NCBI RefSeq assembly: GCF_009193185.1
Contig: NZ_VUKF01000037.1
Coordinates: forward strand, 1 to 48,043
DNA length: 48,043 nucleotides
DNA from: Georgenia thermotolerans
GTDB taxonomy: Bacteria; Actinomycetota; Actinomycetes; Actinomycetales; Actinomycetaceae
Reading direction: 5' to 3'
Each line of letters starts with the position of its first letter. Position 1 is the stretch's first letter. Shown piece by piece: positions 1-7,965 of this stretch. Made by a program: the position numbers and the translations under genes. The notes below the pieces were generated by a model. It was given only the letters and a program-made list of their open reading frames with translations. It did no database searches and was not told where the DNA came from.

Positions 1-122
1 CGGCGGCGGGGGTGGGCGCGCGCGGGCGGCGGCGCGGTTGGCAGACCGGCGTCGGCGGCCGGGGCCGTCGCGCTCGGGGCGCGGTGCGCCGTGGGCGCCA
101 CGCCGGGGGCCTGCGTGCTCAT
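1..122 (-). CDS. FMN-riboswitch-controlled gene, 5' end only (probably ribD or another riboflavin gene)
   Basis: Only the first 40 codons lie in the window and the frame runs off the left edge. An ATG at 122 is preceded by a strong AGGAGG site six bases upstream, and the frame is open to the edge. The visible N-terminus (MSTQAPGVAPTAHRAPSATA and on) is an Ala/Pro-rich low-complexity stretch with no recognisable domain. Function is inferred only from context: it follows an FMN riboswitch on the same strand, and in mycobacteria rpe is followed by ribG (ribD). An FMN-regulated riboflavin transporter is the main alternative. Sure that it is a translated start, unsure of the product. Confidence 0.6.
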   Translation of the reverse strand, partial: MSTQAPGVAPTAHRAPSATAPAADAGLPTAPPPARAHPRR

Positions 123-219
123 CTGCGTCCTCCTGGTCCGGTTCACGTGGACCGGGGACGACGGGCCGGTCGACGGCGGAGCCGTCGCCGAGCCTCGGCA
201 CGCACCCAGGTGCGCGCCG

Positions 220-344
220 CGTGCTTCCTCCCATCCGGACTTTCACCGTCGGTCCTGGAGTTCCACCAGGTCAACCGGCACCCGAGGGTGCGCGGCTCGC
301 GGACTGTCACCGCCGGTTCGGACTTACACCGACCCCGGAGCACG
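220..344 (-). promoter_or_regulatory. FMN riboswitch (RFN element)
   Basis: Read on the minus strand, the segment contains the conserved RFN blocks in order: a GGGGTCGGTG start, an ACCGGCGGT core, AGTCCGCGAG, a variable arm closed by GCACCC/GGGTGC, a GACCTGGTGGAACTCCAG arm, GACCGACGGTGAAAGTCC, and the closing GGATGGGAGGAAGCACG. The P1 stem pairs 339-344 with 220-225. Between the aptamer and the AGGAGG site of the downstream gene lie further dyads: the perfect hairpin 171-187 (CGACGGC, 3-base loop) and a CCGGT-CACGTG-ACCGG near-palindrome at about 139-156, just before the ribosome binding site. They are a plausible expression platform that would control termination or site access. Confidence 0.92.
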
Positions 345-400
345 TGCTTGCTACGCGGGCATAGTACCCCGCCGGGCGCGTGCCCCGCCCCGGCCGGCCG

Positions 401-991
401 TCAGAGCTGGAAGAAGACCGTCTCGCGCTCGCCCTGGACGCGGATGTCGAAGCGGTAGCCGGTGCCGTCGCGCTGGGCGAGGAGCGTGTGGCGGCGGGCC
501 GGGTCGACCGTCGCGAGCACCGCGTCGGTGGCGTTGAGGGGCTCGTCGGGGAAGTAGATGCGGGTGACGGTGCGGTCGAGCATGCCGCGGGCGAAGACGC
601 TGACGTCGAGGTGCGGCGCCTCGCGGGGGCCGGCGGGGTCGTCGAGCTCGCCGGCGGGCAGCGGGCCCGGCCGGACGGTGTGGATCCGCCAGCGGTTGCC
701 CTCCTCCCGGGTGTCGGAGCGGCCGAAGCCGGTGAAGCCCGGGATCGTGCTCGGCCGGGCCCCGCGAGGGTCGTCGGGGTGGTCGAACCGGCCGTCCGGG
801 TCCGCCTGCCAGGTCTCGACCATGGCGTCGGCGATCGGCTCGCCGTCGCCGTCGAGGACGCGCCCGGTGATCCAGAACGCCCCGGGGGTGCCCTCGGGGA
901 CCACCAGGCGGCCCCAATACCCCCAGTCCAGGCCGATCTTGAGGTACGGGCCGACGGTCTGGGAGGGCGTCAGGCCGAGGCGCTCACGCAT
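401..991 (-). CDS. pcaG: Protocatechuate 3,4-dioxygenase, alpha subunit
   Basis: A 196-residue intradiol dioxygenase subunit of usual PcaG length. With PcaH it opens protocatechuate to beta-carboxy-cis,cis-muconate in the cytoplasm. Visible family features are the N-terminal LTPSQTVGPY motif, the beta-sandwich signature VETWQADPDGRFDHP (about residues 58-72) and RIYFPDEP near residue 143. As expected for the alpha subunit, it lacks the tyrosine/histidine iron ligands, which sit in PcaH. Its ATG overlaps the end of pcaH by 8 bp (ATGCGTGA), so the pair is translationally coupled. Downstream there is only the riboflavin riboswitch region; pcaB, pcaC and pcaD are absent, so the rest of the pathway must be elsewhere. 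Confidence 0.95.
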   Translation of the reverse strand: MRERLGLTPSQTVGPYLKIGLDWGYWGRLVVPEGTPGAFWITGRVLDGDGEPIADAMVETWQADPDGRFDHPDDPRGARPSTIPGFTGFGRSDTREEGNRWRIHTVRPGPLPAGELDDPAGPREAPHLDVSVFARGMLDRTVTRIYFPDEPLNATDAVLATVDPARRHTLLAQRDGTGYRFDIRVQGERETVFFQL

Positions 992-1751
992 GGTCGGCCT
1001 CCTCGAAGACGCTGGCCCGCGGGCCGCGCAGGACGATGTCGAACTCGAACGCCAACGCCCAGTACTCCTCGGTGGCCTGGTAGTCGAACCGGGAGACCAT
1101 CCGCCGGCGGGCCGTCTCGTCGCGCACGGCGTTGTAGATGGGGTCCTGGAAGAACAGCGGGTCGTCCGGGAAGTACATCTGCGTGACGAGGCGCTGGGTG
1201 AACGCCCGGCCGAGCAGCGAGAAGTGGATGTGGGCCGGGCGCCACGCGTTGGGGTGGTTCTTCCAGGGGTAGGCGCCGGGCTTGACGGTGAGGAACCGGT
1301 AGCGGCCGTCCGCGTCGGTCAGGGTGCGGCCGAGGCCCCGGAAGTTCGGGTCCAGCGGGGCGGGCCAGGTGTCCCACGCGTGCGCGTAGCGCCCGGCGGC
1401 GTTCGCCTGCCAGATCTCGATCAGGGTCCCCGGCACCGGGCGGCCGTCCTCCTCGAGCACCCGGCCGTGGACGATGATGCGCTGGCCGAGCGGCTCGCCC
1501 GGGCCGCCGTGCGCGCGGGTGAGGTCGTTCTCGCCGGCGTGCACCGTCACGCCGGCGAACACCGGTGCGGTGAGCTCGGTGAGCCGCTGCGGCAGCAGCA
1601 CCAGCGGCTGCGTGGGGTGGCGCAGCGCCGTCGAGCGGTACTCGGGGCTGTCCAGCGGCGGGTGCACGCCGCGCGGGAGCGGGTACGTCGGCACCGCCAC
1701 GCCGCCGCGGGTGATCGCCCCCGGCAGGCGGAGGTCCTGGAGTCCGTCCAT
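984..1751 (-). CDS. pcaH: Protocatechuate 3,4-dioxygenase, beta subunit
   Basis: A 255-residue iron-bearing catalytic subunit. The four expected Fe(III) ligands are visible by alignment to the known family: Tyr122 in AAGRYAHAW, Tyr161 in KPGAYPW, and His174 and His176 in RPAHIHFS. The N-terminal PLDSPEYRSTALRHPTQPL motif is also typical. The open frame continues upstream to 1928, but that part is Arg/Pro-rich and unlike the family; the ATG at 1751 gives the standard N-terminus and has GGGAGG upstream. First gene of the minus-strand pcaHG pair, divergent from the transporter-pobA operon, so control probably comes from the operator region at 2013-2097. Confidence 0.95.
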   Translation of the reverse strand: MDGLQDLRLPGAITRGGVAVPTYPLPRGVHPPLDSPEYRSTALRHPTQPLVLLPQRLTELTAPVFAGVTVHAGENDLTRAHGGPGEPLGQRIIVHGRVLEEDGRPVPGTLIEIWQANAAGRYAHAWDTWPAPLDPNFRGLGRTLTDADGRYRFLTVKPGAYPWKNHPNAWRPAHIHFSLLGRAFTQRLVTQMYFPDDPLFFQDPIYNAVRDETARRRMVSRFDYQATEEYWALAFEFDIVLRGPRASVFEEADHA

Positions 1752-1941
1752 CGCGCCCTCCCGTCCCGCGCCGCGGCGGACCTGGGCGGCGGCTCCCGGT
1801 CCGCGCCGCGGTGGGCGTGGGAGGGTCTCGCCGTCGGCCTCCCCCGCGCCGCTCGGACCGTAACCCCGCGCCGTCCGGGGCGTCAACGACACCGCCCGGG
1901 GCCGCGGGAGCCGGGTCCGGGCGCGCACCGTGCGACCGGAG

Positions 1942-2008
1942 AGCGCACGGGCGGTCGGACTGGTCAGCGCACGGGTGGTCCGACGGGTCGCCGCACGGGC
2001 GGTGCGGC
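1942..2008. repeat. Three imperfect direct repeats of about 25 bp
   Basis: Copies of CGCACGGGYGGT begin at 1942, 1966 and 1992 (spacings 24 and 26 bp). They share a GC-rich core and diverge outside it. They lie just on the pcaH side of the operator sites. No function is evident. Confidence 0.4.
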
Positions 2009-2012
2009 AACA

Positions 2013-2097
2013 GTTCCATAACGGACCACGCCGTGCTTGACGTGTGACCTAGGTCCCTCTTAGGTTCTGCATGCGAACCACAGTTCCACATGAGAAC
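2013..2097. promoter_or_regulatory. Three IclR-type operator sites (GTTC-N7-GAAC)
   Basis: Two perfect dyads, GGTTCTGCATGCGAACC at 2063-2079 and GTTCCACATGAGAAC at 2083-2097, and one weaker copy (GTTC-N7-GACC) at 2013-2027, share the same half-sites and 7-base spacing. Centres 2 and 3 are about 19-20 bp apart, two helical turns; centre 1 is about 51 bp away. IclR-family regulators of aromatic catabolism (PcaU, PobR, PcaR) are known to bind multiple repeats in divergent promoters, and an IclR gene lies in the plus-strand operon. Binding by that protein is inference. Confidence 0.65.
2037..2066 (+). promoter_or_regulatory. Predicted promoter of the transporter-pobA operon
   Basis: TTGACG at 2037-2042 and TAGGTT (fits TAnnnT) at 2061-2066 are separated by 18 bp. 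The -10 element overlaps the second operator and the predicted start site (about 2073) lies inside it. The third operator would then be immediately downstream, which suits repression when ligand is absent. Confidence 0.5.
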
Positions 2098-2405
2098 ACC
2101 GGATCGACGACGATCGGCCGGGTCCTGCAGCACCGTCGACGCAGGCCCCCGATCGACGGGTCAGCACCCCCGGCCCGTGACGTGCCCGCTTCACCGACGA
2201 GACGCACACGCCCGACACCGTAGACCAGCCCGACACCGCACCACGCAGAACCGCCCAGCGACGAGCAGCACCAGCGAACGCGGACGCCGTCCGCACGCGC
2301 ACCGGGCACGGCGCCTCGCGGGGCGCGCCCGAGAGCGGCCCTCGCGTGACGGCGGCCCCGCCGTCGTCCCCGCCTCCCCCTCCCCTCTGACAGAAGGACG
2401 AACAC

Positions 2406-3395
2406 ATGAGAACCCGACGCCTCCCCCTCACGCTGGCCGTGGCCGGCGCGCTCATGCTCACCGCCGCCTGCGGCGGCGGCTCCGGCGACGGCGCCAGCCC
2501 CTCCGCCGGCGCGAGCGGCAGCAGCGCCGCGGGCGAGATGACGCCCGTCAAGGTCGGGGTGCTGCCCATCGTCGACACGGCCGCGATCTGGCTCGGCAAG
2601 GACAAGGGCATCTTCGAGCAGCACGGCCTGGACGTCACCCTCGAGGTGGCCCAGGGCGGCGCGGCCGTGGTGCCCGCCGTCGTCAGCGGGGACTACCAGT
2701 TCGGCTTCTCCAACGTCACCTCCCTCATCGTCGCGGCGAGCCAGGGGCTGCCACTGGAGATCGTGGCGCCGGGCAACTTCTCCACCGGCGACACCAAGGC
2801 CGACATCGGCGCCGTCGTCTCCAAGGACGCCAGCATCACCTCCCCGGCCGACCTGGCCGGCAAGACCGTCGCCGTCAACACGCTGAACAACATCGGCACC
2901 GTGACGGTCAGCGAGGTCGTCGAGAAGGCCGGCGGCGACCCCTCGACGATCAAGTTCGTCGAGATGGGCTTCCCGGACATGCCCGCCGCCATCTCCAGCG
3001 GCCAGGTCGACGCCGCCTGGGTGCTCGAGCCCTTCCTCACCATCGCCAAGAACCAGGGCGCGCACGTCGTCACCTCGAACTTCGCCGAGGTCGACCCCAA
3101 CATGCAGATCGCGGCGTACTTCACCACCAAGCAGTACGCCCAGAAGGAGCCGGAGACCACCAAGGCGTTCAGCGACGCGATGAAGGAGTCGCTCGACTAC
3201 GCCGAGGCCCACCCGGACGAGGCCCGCGCGATCCTCAGCAGCTACACCGAGATCGACCCCGAGGTGCAGAAGGCGATGACCATGCCGAAGTTCTCCAGCG
3301 AGAACAACACCGACAGCCTCCAGCAGATGGCCGACCTGGCCCTCAAGTACAAGGTCATCGACAAGAAGGTCGACACCTCGGAGCTGCTCCCGTGA
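2406..3395 (+). CDS. ABC transporter substrate-binding lipoprotein (NMT1/SsuA/TauA type)
   Basis: A 329-residue secreted lipoprotein. The signal peptide MRTRRLPLTLAVAGALML ends in the lipobox LTAAC with the lipidated Cys at about residue 22, followed by a Gly/Ser linker. The mature domain starts VKVGVLPIVDTAAIWLGKDK, typical of NMT1-like periplasmic binding proteins of the nitrate/sulfonate/taurine class, and continues with the usual GFSNV, DLAGKTVAVNT and VDAAWVLEPF segments. AAGGA sits upstream of the ATG. It heads an operon with two permeases, an ATPase and pobA, so the ligand is probably 4-hydroxybenzoate or a related aromatic acid; the sequence itself does not show the ligand. Confidence 0.9.
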   Translation: MRTRRLPLTLAVAGALMLTAACGGGSGDGASPSAGASGSSAAGEMTPVKVGVLPIVDTAAIWLGKDKGIFEQHGLDVTLEVAQGGAAVVPAVVSGDYQFGFSNVTSLIVAASQGLPLEIVAPGNFSTGDTKADIGAVVSKDASITSPADLAGKTVAVNTLNNIGTVTVSEVVEKAGGDPSTIKFVEMGFPDMPAAISSGQVDAAWVLEPFLTIAKNQGAHVVTSNFAEVDPNMQIAAYFTTKQYAQKEPETTKAFSDAMKESLDYAEAHPDEARAILSSYTEIDPEVQKAMTMPKFSSENNTDSLQQMADLALKYKVIDKKVDTSELLP

Positions 3396-4231
3396 GTGCC
3401 GTGACCGCTGCTGGTCCCGCAACCCGGGCGGCGGCTCCCGCCCGGCGGCGTCCGCGCCGCCGGGCCGGGAAGGCCCTGCTCGGCCTGGCGGGCATCGTCA
3501 CGGTGGTGGTGCTCATCGAGCTGCTGCCGCGTCTGGGGGTGGTGGACCCGCGGTTCCTGCCCCCGTTCTCGGAGATGTTCTCCGCCCTGGTCGAGCGGGT
3601 GCAGACCCCGGAGTTTTGGACCGCGTTCCGCCAGACCCTGACCACGTGGGCCATCGGCCTGGCCATCGCCATGGTCGCCGGGGTGGTGGTGGGCATCGTG
3701 ATCGGGTCGGTGCCGTTCCTGCGCGAAGCGACCGCCTCGACGATCGAGTTCCTCCGCCCGATCCCGTCGGTGGCGCTGATCCCGCTGGCGGTGCTGCTCT
3801 ACGGCACCGGCATGCAGGCCACGCTGCTGCTGGTCGTCTACGCCTCGTTCTGGCAGGTGCTGGTCCAGGTGCTCTACGGCGTCCAGGACGTCGACCCGGT
3901 CGCCCGGGACACCGCCCGCTCCTACCGGTTCCGCACCCTGACCCAGGCGCGCACGGTGACCTGGCCGACCGCGCTGCCCTACGTCGTCACCGGCTTCCGC
4001 CTGGCCGCGACCGTGGCGCTGATCCTGACCATCACCGGCGAGCTGATCATCGGCACCCCGGGCCTGGGCAAGCTGCTCGCCGTGGCCCAGCAGTCCGGCG
4101 CGGTGGCCTCGATGTACGCCCTGGTCATCGTCACCGGCCTGCTCGGGGTCGCGGTGAACCTCTTCGCCCGCCTCGTCGAGCGGCGCATCCTGCGCTGGCA
4201 CCCCTCCGTCCGTCGGGAGACCGCCTCATGA
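3392..4231 (+). CDS. ABC transporter permease (SsuC/TauC type), first of two
   Basis: A 279-residue inner-membrane permease starting with GTG in a 4-bp GTGA overlap with the lipoprotein stop. After a basic N-terminal tail ([11 protein letters not shown]) it has about six hydrophobic segments and the cytoplasmic EAA-type coupling loop (YGVQDVDPVARDTARSY and the ALPYVVTGFRLA segment) of BPD_transp_1 permeases. It should form a heterodimer with the next gene product and couple to the ATPase encoded after that. Having two different permeases is less common than the single permease of ssu/tau systems. Confidence 0.9.
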   Translation: MSAVTAAGPATRAAAPARRRPRRRAGKALLGLAGIVTVVVLIELLPRLGVVDPRFLPPFSEMFSALVERVQTPEFWTAFRQTLTTWAIGLAIAMVAGVVVGIVIGSVPFLREATASTIEFLRPIPSVALIPLAVLLYGTGMQATLLLVVYASFWQVLVQVLYGVQDVDPVARDTARSYRFRTLTQARTVTWPTALPYVVTGFRLAATVALILTITGELIIGTPGLGKLLAVAQQSGAVASMYALVIVTGLLGVAVNLFARLVERRILRWHPSVRRETAS

Positions 4232-5070
4232 CCGCCACCCCCGCGACCACGACCGCGCCGGCCGCCACCACCGCCCCGCGCCGCCGCCGCGGCGGCTCCC
4301 TGCTGCGCCGGTTCCTCATGGCCGTCGGCCTGCCGATCATCCTGCTCGCCATCTGGTGGGTGGCCTCGGCCGGCTCCGAGAGCTTCTTCTTCCCGCCGCT
4401 GCAGGAGATCCTGGCCACCTTCCCGACCACCTGGTTCGAGGGGCGGATCACCGCCGAGGTGCTCCCGTCCCTGTACCGCCTGGTCATCGGCTACCTCATC
4501 GCCCTGGTCCTGGGTGTCGGGGTGGGCACCGCGATCGGCCTGTCCCCGCGGCTGCGGGCCTTCGCCGAGCCGGCGCTGGAGTTCTTCCGGGCGATCCCGC
4601 CGCCGGTGATGATCCCGATCATCATGCTGTTCCTGGGCATCTTCACCACCATGAAGGTCTTCGTCATCGCCACCGGGGCGGTGTGGCCGATCCTGCTCAA
4701 CACCGTCGAGGGGGTCCGCGGCGTCGACGACGTCCTGCGCGACACCTCATCCGTCTACCGGCTGCGCCCGGCCACCAAGCTGCGCACCCTGGTGCTGCGC
4801 GGGGCCTCCCCGCAGATCGTCACCGGCGCCCGCCAGGCGCTGTCCATCGCGATCATCCTCATGGTCATCTCCGAGATGTTCGCCGCGTCCAACGGCCTCG
4901 GCTTCACCATCGTGCAGTTCCAGCGGTCCTTCGCGATCCCCGAGATGTGGACCGGCATCATCCTGCTCGGCCTCGTCGGCGTGATCCTGTCCCTGATCTT
5001 CCGCGCCATCGAGCGCCCCGTGCTGGCCTGGTACACGGGCCTGCGCCAGTCCCAGCGAGGAGGCAACTGA
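4228..5070 (+). CDS. ABC transporter permease (SsuC/TauC type), second of two
   Basis: A 280-residue permease with the same fold as its upstream neighbour but clearly divergent in sequence. The N-terminus is Thr/Ala/Arg-rich, followed by a first membrane helix near residues 28-46. The conserved segment around FFRAIPPPVMIPIIMLFLGI and the EAA-like loop (GVDDVLRDTSSVYRL) identify the family. The start overlaps the previous stop (ATGA) and the end overlaps the ATPase start (TGATG), so all three are translationally coupled. Confidence 0.9.
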   Translation: MTATPATTTAPAATTAPRRRRGGSLLRRFLMAVGLPIILLAIWWVASAGSESFFFPPLQEILATFPTTWFEGRITAEVLPSLYRLVIGYLIALVLGVGVGTAIGLSPRLRAFAEPALEFFRAIPPPVMIPIIMLFLGIFTTMKVFVIATGAVWPILLNTVEGVRGVDDVLRDTSSVYRLRPATKLRTLVLRGASPQIVTGARQALSIAIILMVISEMFAASNGLGFTIVQFQRSFAIPEMWTGIILLGLVGVILSLIFRAIERPVLAWYTGLRQSQRGGN

Positions 5071-5975
5071 TGTCCACCGCCACCCCCACCAACCGGCCCG
5101 CCCCCGGGTCGACCATGCTCGACGTCGCCGGCCTGAAGAAGGTCTACGAGTCCGCCACCGGCTCCACCGAGGCCATCCGCGACCTGACCTTCCAGGTCCG
5201 CGCCGGGGAGATGGTCTGCATCGTCGGCCCCTCCGGCGCCGGCAAGACCACCCTGCTGCGCTGCATCTCCGGCCTGCTCCCGCCCACCTCGGGCACCGTC
5301 TCCCTGGAGGGGCAGAAGGTCTCCGGCCCGCCCAAGGGCATGGCCGTGGTCTTCCAGGAGTACGCCCGCTCCCTCTTCCCCTGGCTCACCGTCGAGCAGA
5401 ACGTCGAGCTGCCGCTGAAGGAGAAGGGCATCGGCAAGGCCGAGCGCCGCCGCCTGGTCGACAACGCCCTGGAGGCCGTCGGCCTGGCCGACGTGCCCAG
5501 GTCCTACCCCTGGCAGCTGAGCGGCGGCATGCAGCAGCGCGTGGCCATCGCCCGCGCGGTCGCCTACGAGCCGCACATCCTCCTCATGGACGAGCCCTTC
5601 GCCGCCGTCGACGCCCAGACCCGCGCCGACCTCGAGGACCTCGTCCGGGCCCTGTGGCACCGCCTCGGGGTCACCGTCCTGTTCGTCACCCACGACATCG
5701 ACGAGTCCATCTACCTCGGCCAGCGCGTCCTCGTCCTCTCTGGGCGCCCGACCGTCATCCTCGAGGACGTCGCCGTCAACCTCCCCGACACCCGCGACCA
5801 GCTCACCACCCGCAACGACCCCGAGTTCGCCCGCCTGCGCGCCCACGTCTACGACCTTGTCCAGAAGGCCAAGCGCGGCTACCGGCCCGAGGACGCCGTG
5901 GCACCGGCGGTGACGGGCGGCCGGGACCTGCCCCCCACCGCCGGCGACGGCCCGTGGGTGAACGCGGGGCTCTGA
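5070..5975 (+). CDS. ABC transporter ATP-binding protein (SsuB/TauB type)
   Basis: A 301-residue nucleotide-binding subunit. Visible motifs in order: Walker A GPSGAGKTT, a Q-loop in VVFQEYARSLFPW, the signature LSGGMQQRVAIARA, Walker B ILLMDEPFAAVD and the switch histidine in FVTHDIDE. AGGAGG precedes the ATG, which overlaps the upstream permease stop. It powers the two-permease importer. The last 30 or so residues are a Pro/Gly-rich tail beyond the core fold. The stop overlaps the pobA start by one base (TGATG), tying import to the first catabolic step. Confidence 0.93.
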   Translation: MSTATPTNRPAPGSTMLDVAGLKKVYESATGSTEAIRDLTFQVRAGEMVCIVGPSGAGKTTLLRCISGLLPPTSGTVSLEGQKVSGPPKGMAVVFQEYARSLFPWLTVEQNVELPLKEKGIGKAERRRLVDNALEAVGLADVPRSYPWQLSGGMQQRVAIARAVAYEPHILLMDEPFAAVDAQTRADLEDLVRALWHRLGVTVLFVTHDIDESIYLGQRVLVLSGRPTVILEDVAVNLPDTRDQLTTRNDPEFARLRAHVYDLVQKAKRGYRPEDAVAPAVTGGRDLPPTAGDGPWVNAGL

Positions 5976-7144
5976 TGATCGACGAGCGGACGCAGGTGGT
6001 AATCGTCGGCGCCGGCCCCGCCGGGCTGCTGCTCAGCCACCTGCTGCACCAGGAGGGCATCGGCACCATCCTCGTCGAGTCCCGCGACCGGGAGTACGTC
6101 CAGGCGCGGGTGCGCGCCGGCGTCATCGAGCACGGCGCGGCCGACATCCTGCGCCGGGCCGGCGTCGGGGAGCGGATGGACCGCGAGGGCCTGGTGCACG
6201 AGGGCATCGAGCTGCGCTTCGACGGCGTGGGCCACCGGATCCCCATGACGGAGCTGACCGGGCGGCACATCACCGTCTACGGCCAGCAGGAGGTGGTCCA
6301 CGACCTGGCCGAGCGGCGCCTGGCCGACGGCGGGGACGTGCGGTTCGCGTGCGGGCCGGCGGCGATCCACGACATCGACTCGGCCGAGCCGTCGGTGACC
6401 TACACCGTCGACGGCGTCGAGCACCGGATCGTCGCGGACTTCGTCGTCGCCTGCGACGGCGCCCACGGGGCCGGGCGCCCGGCGCTGGGCGAGGCCGTCA
6501 CCCCGTTCGAGAAGGTCTACCCGTTCGGGTGGCTGGGCATCCTCGCCCACGCCGCCCCGCGCATCCACGAGCTCATCTACGCCAACCACGCCCGCGGGTT
6601 CGCGCTGTACTCGATGCGCTCGGAGTCGGTGACCCGGCTGTACCTCCAGGTGCCGTCCACCGACCGGCTGGAGGACTGGCCGGACGACCGGATCTGGGAG
6701 GAGCTCGCGCTGCGGTTCAGCCTCGACGGCGAGCCGTGGGAGCCGACCCAGGGGGAGATCTTCGAGCGGTCCATCGCGCCGCTGCGCAGCTATGTCGGCG
6801 AGCCGATGCAGCGCGGGCGGCTGTTCCTGGCCGGCGACGCCGCCCACACGGTGCCCCCCACCGGCGCCAAGGGCATGAACCTGGCCATCCGTGACGTCGA
6901 CCTCCTGGCCCGGGCGCTGACCGAGCAGGTCCGCACCGGCAACGAGGAGGCGCTGCGGCGGTACACCGACGACGCCCTGCGGGCGGTGTGGCGGGCGGAG
7001 TACTTCTCCTGGTGGATGACGACCATGCTGCACCGGTTCGACGGCGACACCCCGTTCGACCGGCGGGTCCAGACCGCGCAGCTGCGCAGCGTCGCCACCT
7101 CGCGGGCGCACGCGACCGCACTGTCAGAGAACTACGTGGGATGA
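5975..7144 (+). CDS. pobA: 4-hydroxybenzoate 3-monooxygenase (p-hydroxybenzoate hydroxylase)
   Basis: A 389-residue FAD monooxygenase, the usual length for the family; it converts 4-hydroxybenzoate to protocatechuate using NAD(P)H and O2. The FAD motif GAGPAG lies at residues 12-17, VRAGVIEHG near 46-54, the DG motif in VACDGAHGAG, and the GD motif in FLAGDAAHTVPPTGAKGMN. Residues matching the substrate pocket of the Pseudomonas enzyme are kept: the Tyr in ELIYANH, then Ser and Arg in LYSMRS and the Arg and Tyr in TRLYLQV. Its product is the substrate of the divergent PcaHG, so the two transcription units form one short pathway. Confidence 0.97.
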   Translation: MIDERTQVVIVGAGPAGLLLSHLLHQEGIGTILVESRDREYVQARVRAGVIEHGAADILRRAGVGERMDREGLVHEGIELRFDGVGHRIPMTELTGRHITVYGQQEVVHDLAERRLADGGDVRFACGPAAIHDIDSAEPSVTYTVDGVEHRIVADFVVACDGAHGAGRPALGEAVTPFEKVYPFGWLGILAHAAPRIHELIYANHARGFALYSMRSESVTRLYLQVPSTDRLEDWPDDRIWEELALRFSLDGEPWEPTQGEIFERSIAPLRSYVGEPMQRGRLFLAGDAAHTVPPTGAKGMNLAIRDVDLLARALTEQVRTGNEEALRRYTDDALRAVWRAEYFSWWMTTMLHRFDGDTPFDRRVQTAQLRSVATSRAHATALSENYVG

Positions 7145-7965
7145 CGATGAACATGACGGCCCGGCGCCTGCAGGCCAGCCCCGACGACGCGGCCGACGAG
7201 ACGCCCGAGCGCTCGACCGGGTACGTCCAGTCCCTCGACCGGGGCCTGGCGGTCATCCGGGCGTTCGACGCCGAGCACGCCCAGCTGACGCTGAGCGACG
7301 TGGCCCGGCGCACCGGGCTCACCCGGGCGGCCGCGCGGCGGTTCCTGCACACGCTGGTGGAGATCGGCTACGTCGAGGCCGACGGGCGCCTGTTCAGCCT
7401 GCGGCCGCGGGTGCTGGAGCTGGGGTATGCGTACCTGTCCTCCATCTCCCTGCCGGAGCTGTGCCGGATGCACCTGCAGCGCCTGGCCGCCGAGGTCGGG
7501 GAGTCCGTGTCGGTGTCGGTGCTCGACGGCACGGAGGTGGTGTACGTCGCGCGGGTGGCGAGCAACCGGATCATGAGCGTCGACCTCGGCGTCGGCGCCC
7601 GGCTGCCGGCCTACGCGACCTCGATGGGGCGGGTGCTGCTCGCCGGGCTGCCCGAGGATGAGGTGGACGCCCACCTCGGCGAGATGCGCCCGCTGACGCG
7701 CTACACGCTCATCGACCGCGAGGACCTCCTCGCCGAGCTGGCCCGGGTGCGCTCCCAGGGCTGGGCGCTGGTGGACGAGGAGCTCGAGGAGGGGCTGCGC
7801 TCGATCGCGGCCCCGATCCGGGACCGCTCGGGTCGCGTGGTGGCGGCCTGCAACATGTCGACGGCGGCCCGGCGCGGACCGGCCTCGGCGCTGGTCAGCG
7901 ACCTGCTCCCGCACCTGCTCGCCACCGCCGCGGCCATCTCCGACGACCTGTCGGCGCTGCGGTGA
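7141..7965 (+). CDS. IclR-family regulator (PcaR/PobR-like)
   Basis: A 274-residue regulator with an N-terminal winged helix (LSDVARRTGLTRAAARRFLH, about residues 53-72) and a C-terminal IclR effector domain (YLSSISLPELCR, SVSVLDGTEVVYVARV, SMGRVLLAGL, then AAPIRDRSGRVVAACNMST). This architecture and the C-terminal STAAR-like segment match the PcaR/PobR/PcaU branch that responds to protocatechuate or 4-hydroxybenzoate. ATGA overlap with pobA. It probably binds the GTTC-N7-GAAC sites at 2013-2097 and may control both pcaHG and its own operon. Confidence 0.92.
   Translation: MTMNMTARRLQASPDDAADETPERSTGYVQSLDRGLAVIRAFDAEHAQLTLSDVARRTGLTRAAARRFLHTLVEIGYVEADGRLFSLRPRVLELGYAYLSSISLPELCRMHLQRLAAEVGESVSVSVLDGTEVVYVARVASNRIMSVDLGVGARLPAYATSMGRVLLAGLPEDEVDAHLGEMRPLTRYTLIDREDLLAELARVRSQGWALVDEELEEGLRSIAAPIRDRSGRVVAACNMSTAARRGPASALVSDLLPHLLATAAAISDDLSALR

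Larger units (their letters stand above)
1752..2405. promoter_or_regulatory. Divergent intergenic control region between pcaHG and the transporter-pobA operon
   Basis: This 654-bp spacer has no credible gene; its open frames are Arg/Pro-rich and match no family. It holds an array of imperfect repeats (1942-2008), three operator-like dyads (2013-2097), a plus-strand promoter (2037-2066), a 10-bp palindrome GACCTAGGTC at 2046-2055, and then a leader of about 300 bases before the lipoprotein gene in which I see no further clear structure. The distance from the promoter to the first plus-strand start is unusually long. Confidence 0.7.

Noticed and set aside
1942-2008. Possible CRISPR array from regularly spaced repeats
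   Set aside because: Only three imperfect copies, no spacers of uniform unique sequence and no cas genes.
1811-2047. 78-codon plus-strand open frame in the pcaH-transporter spacer
   Set aside because: No ribosome site, Arg/Pro/Gly-rich low complexity derived from the repeat array, and it overlaps the operator region.
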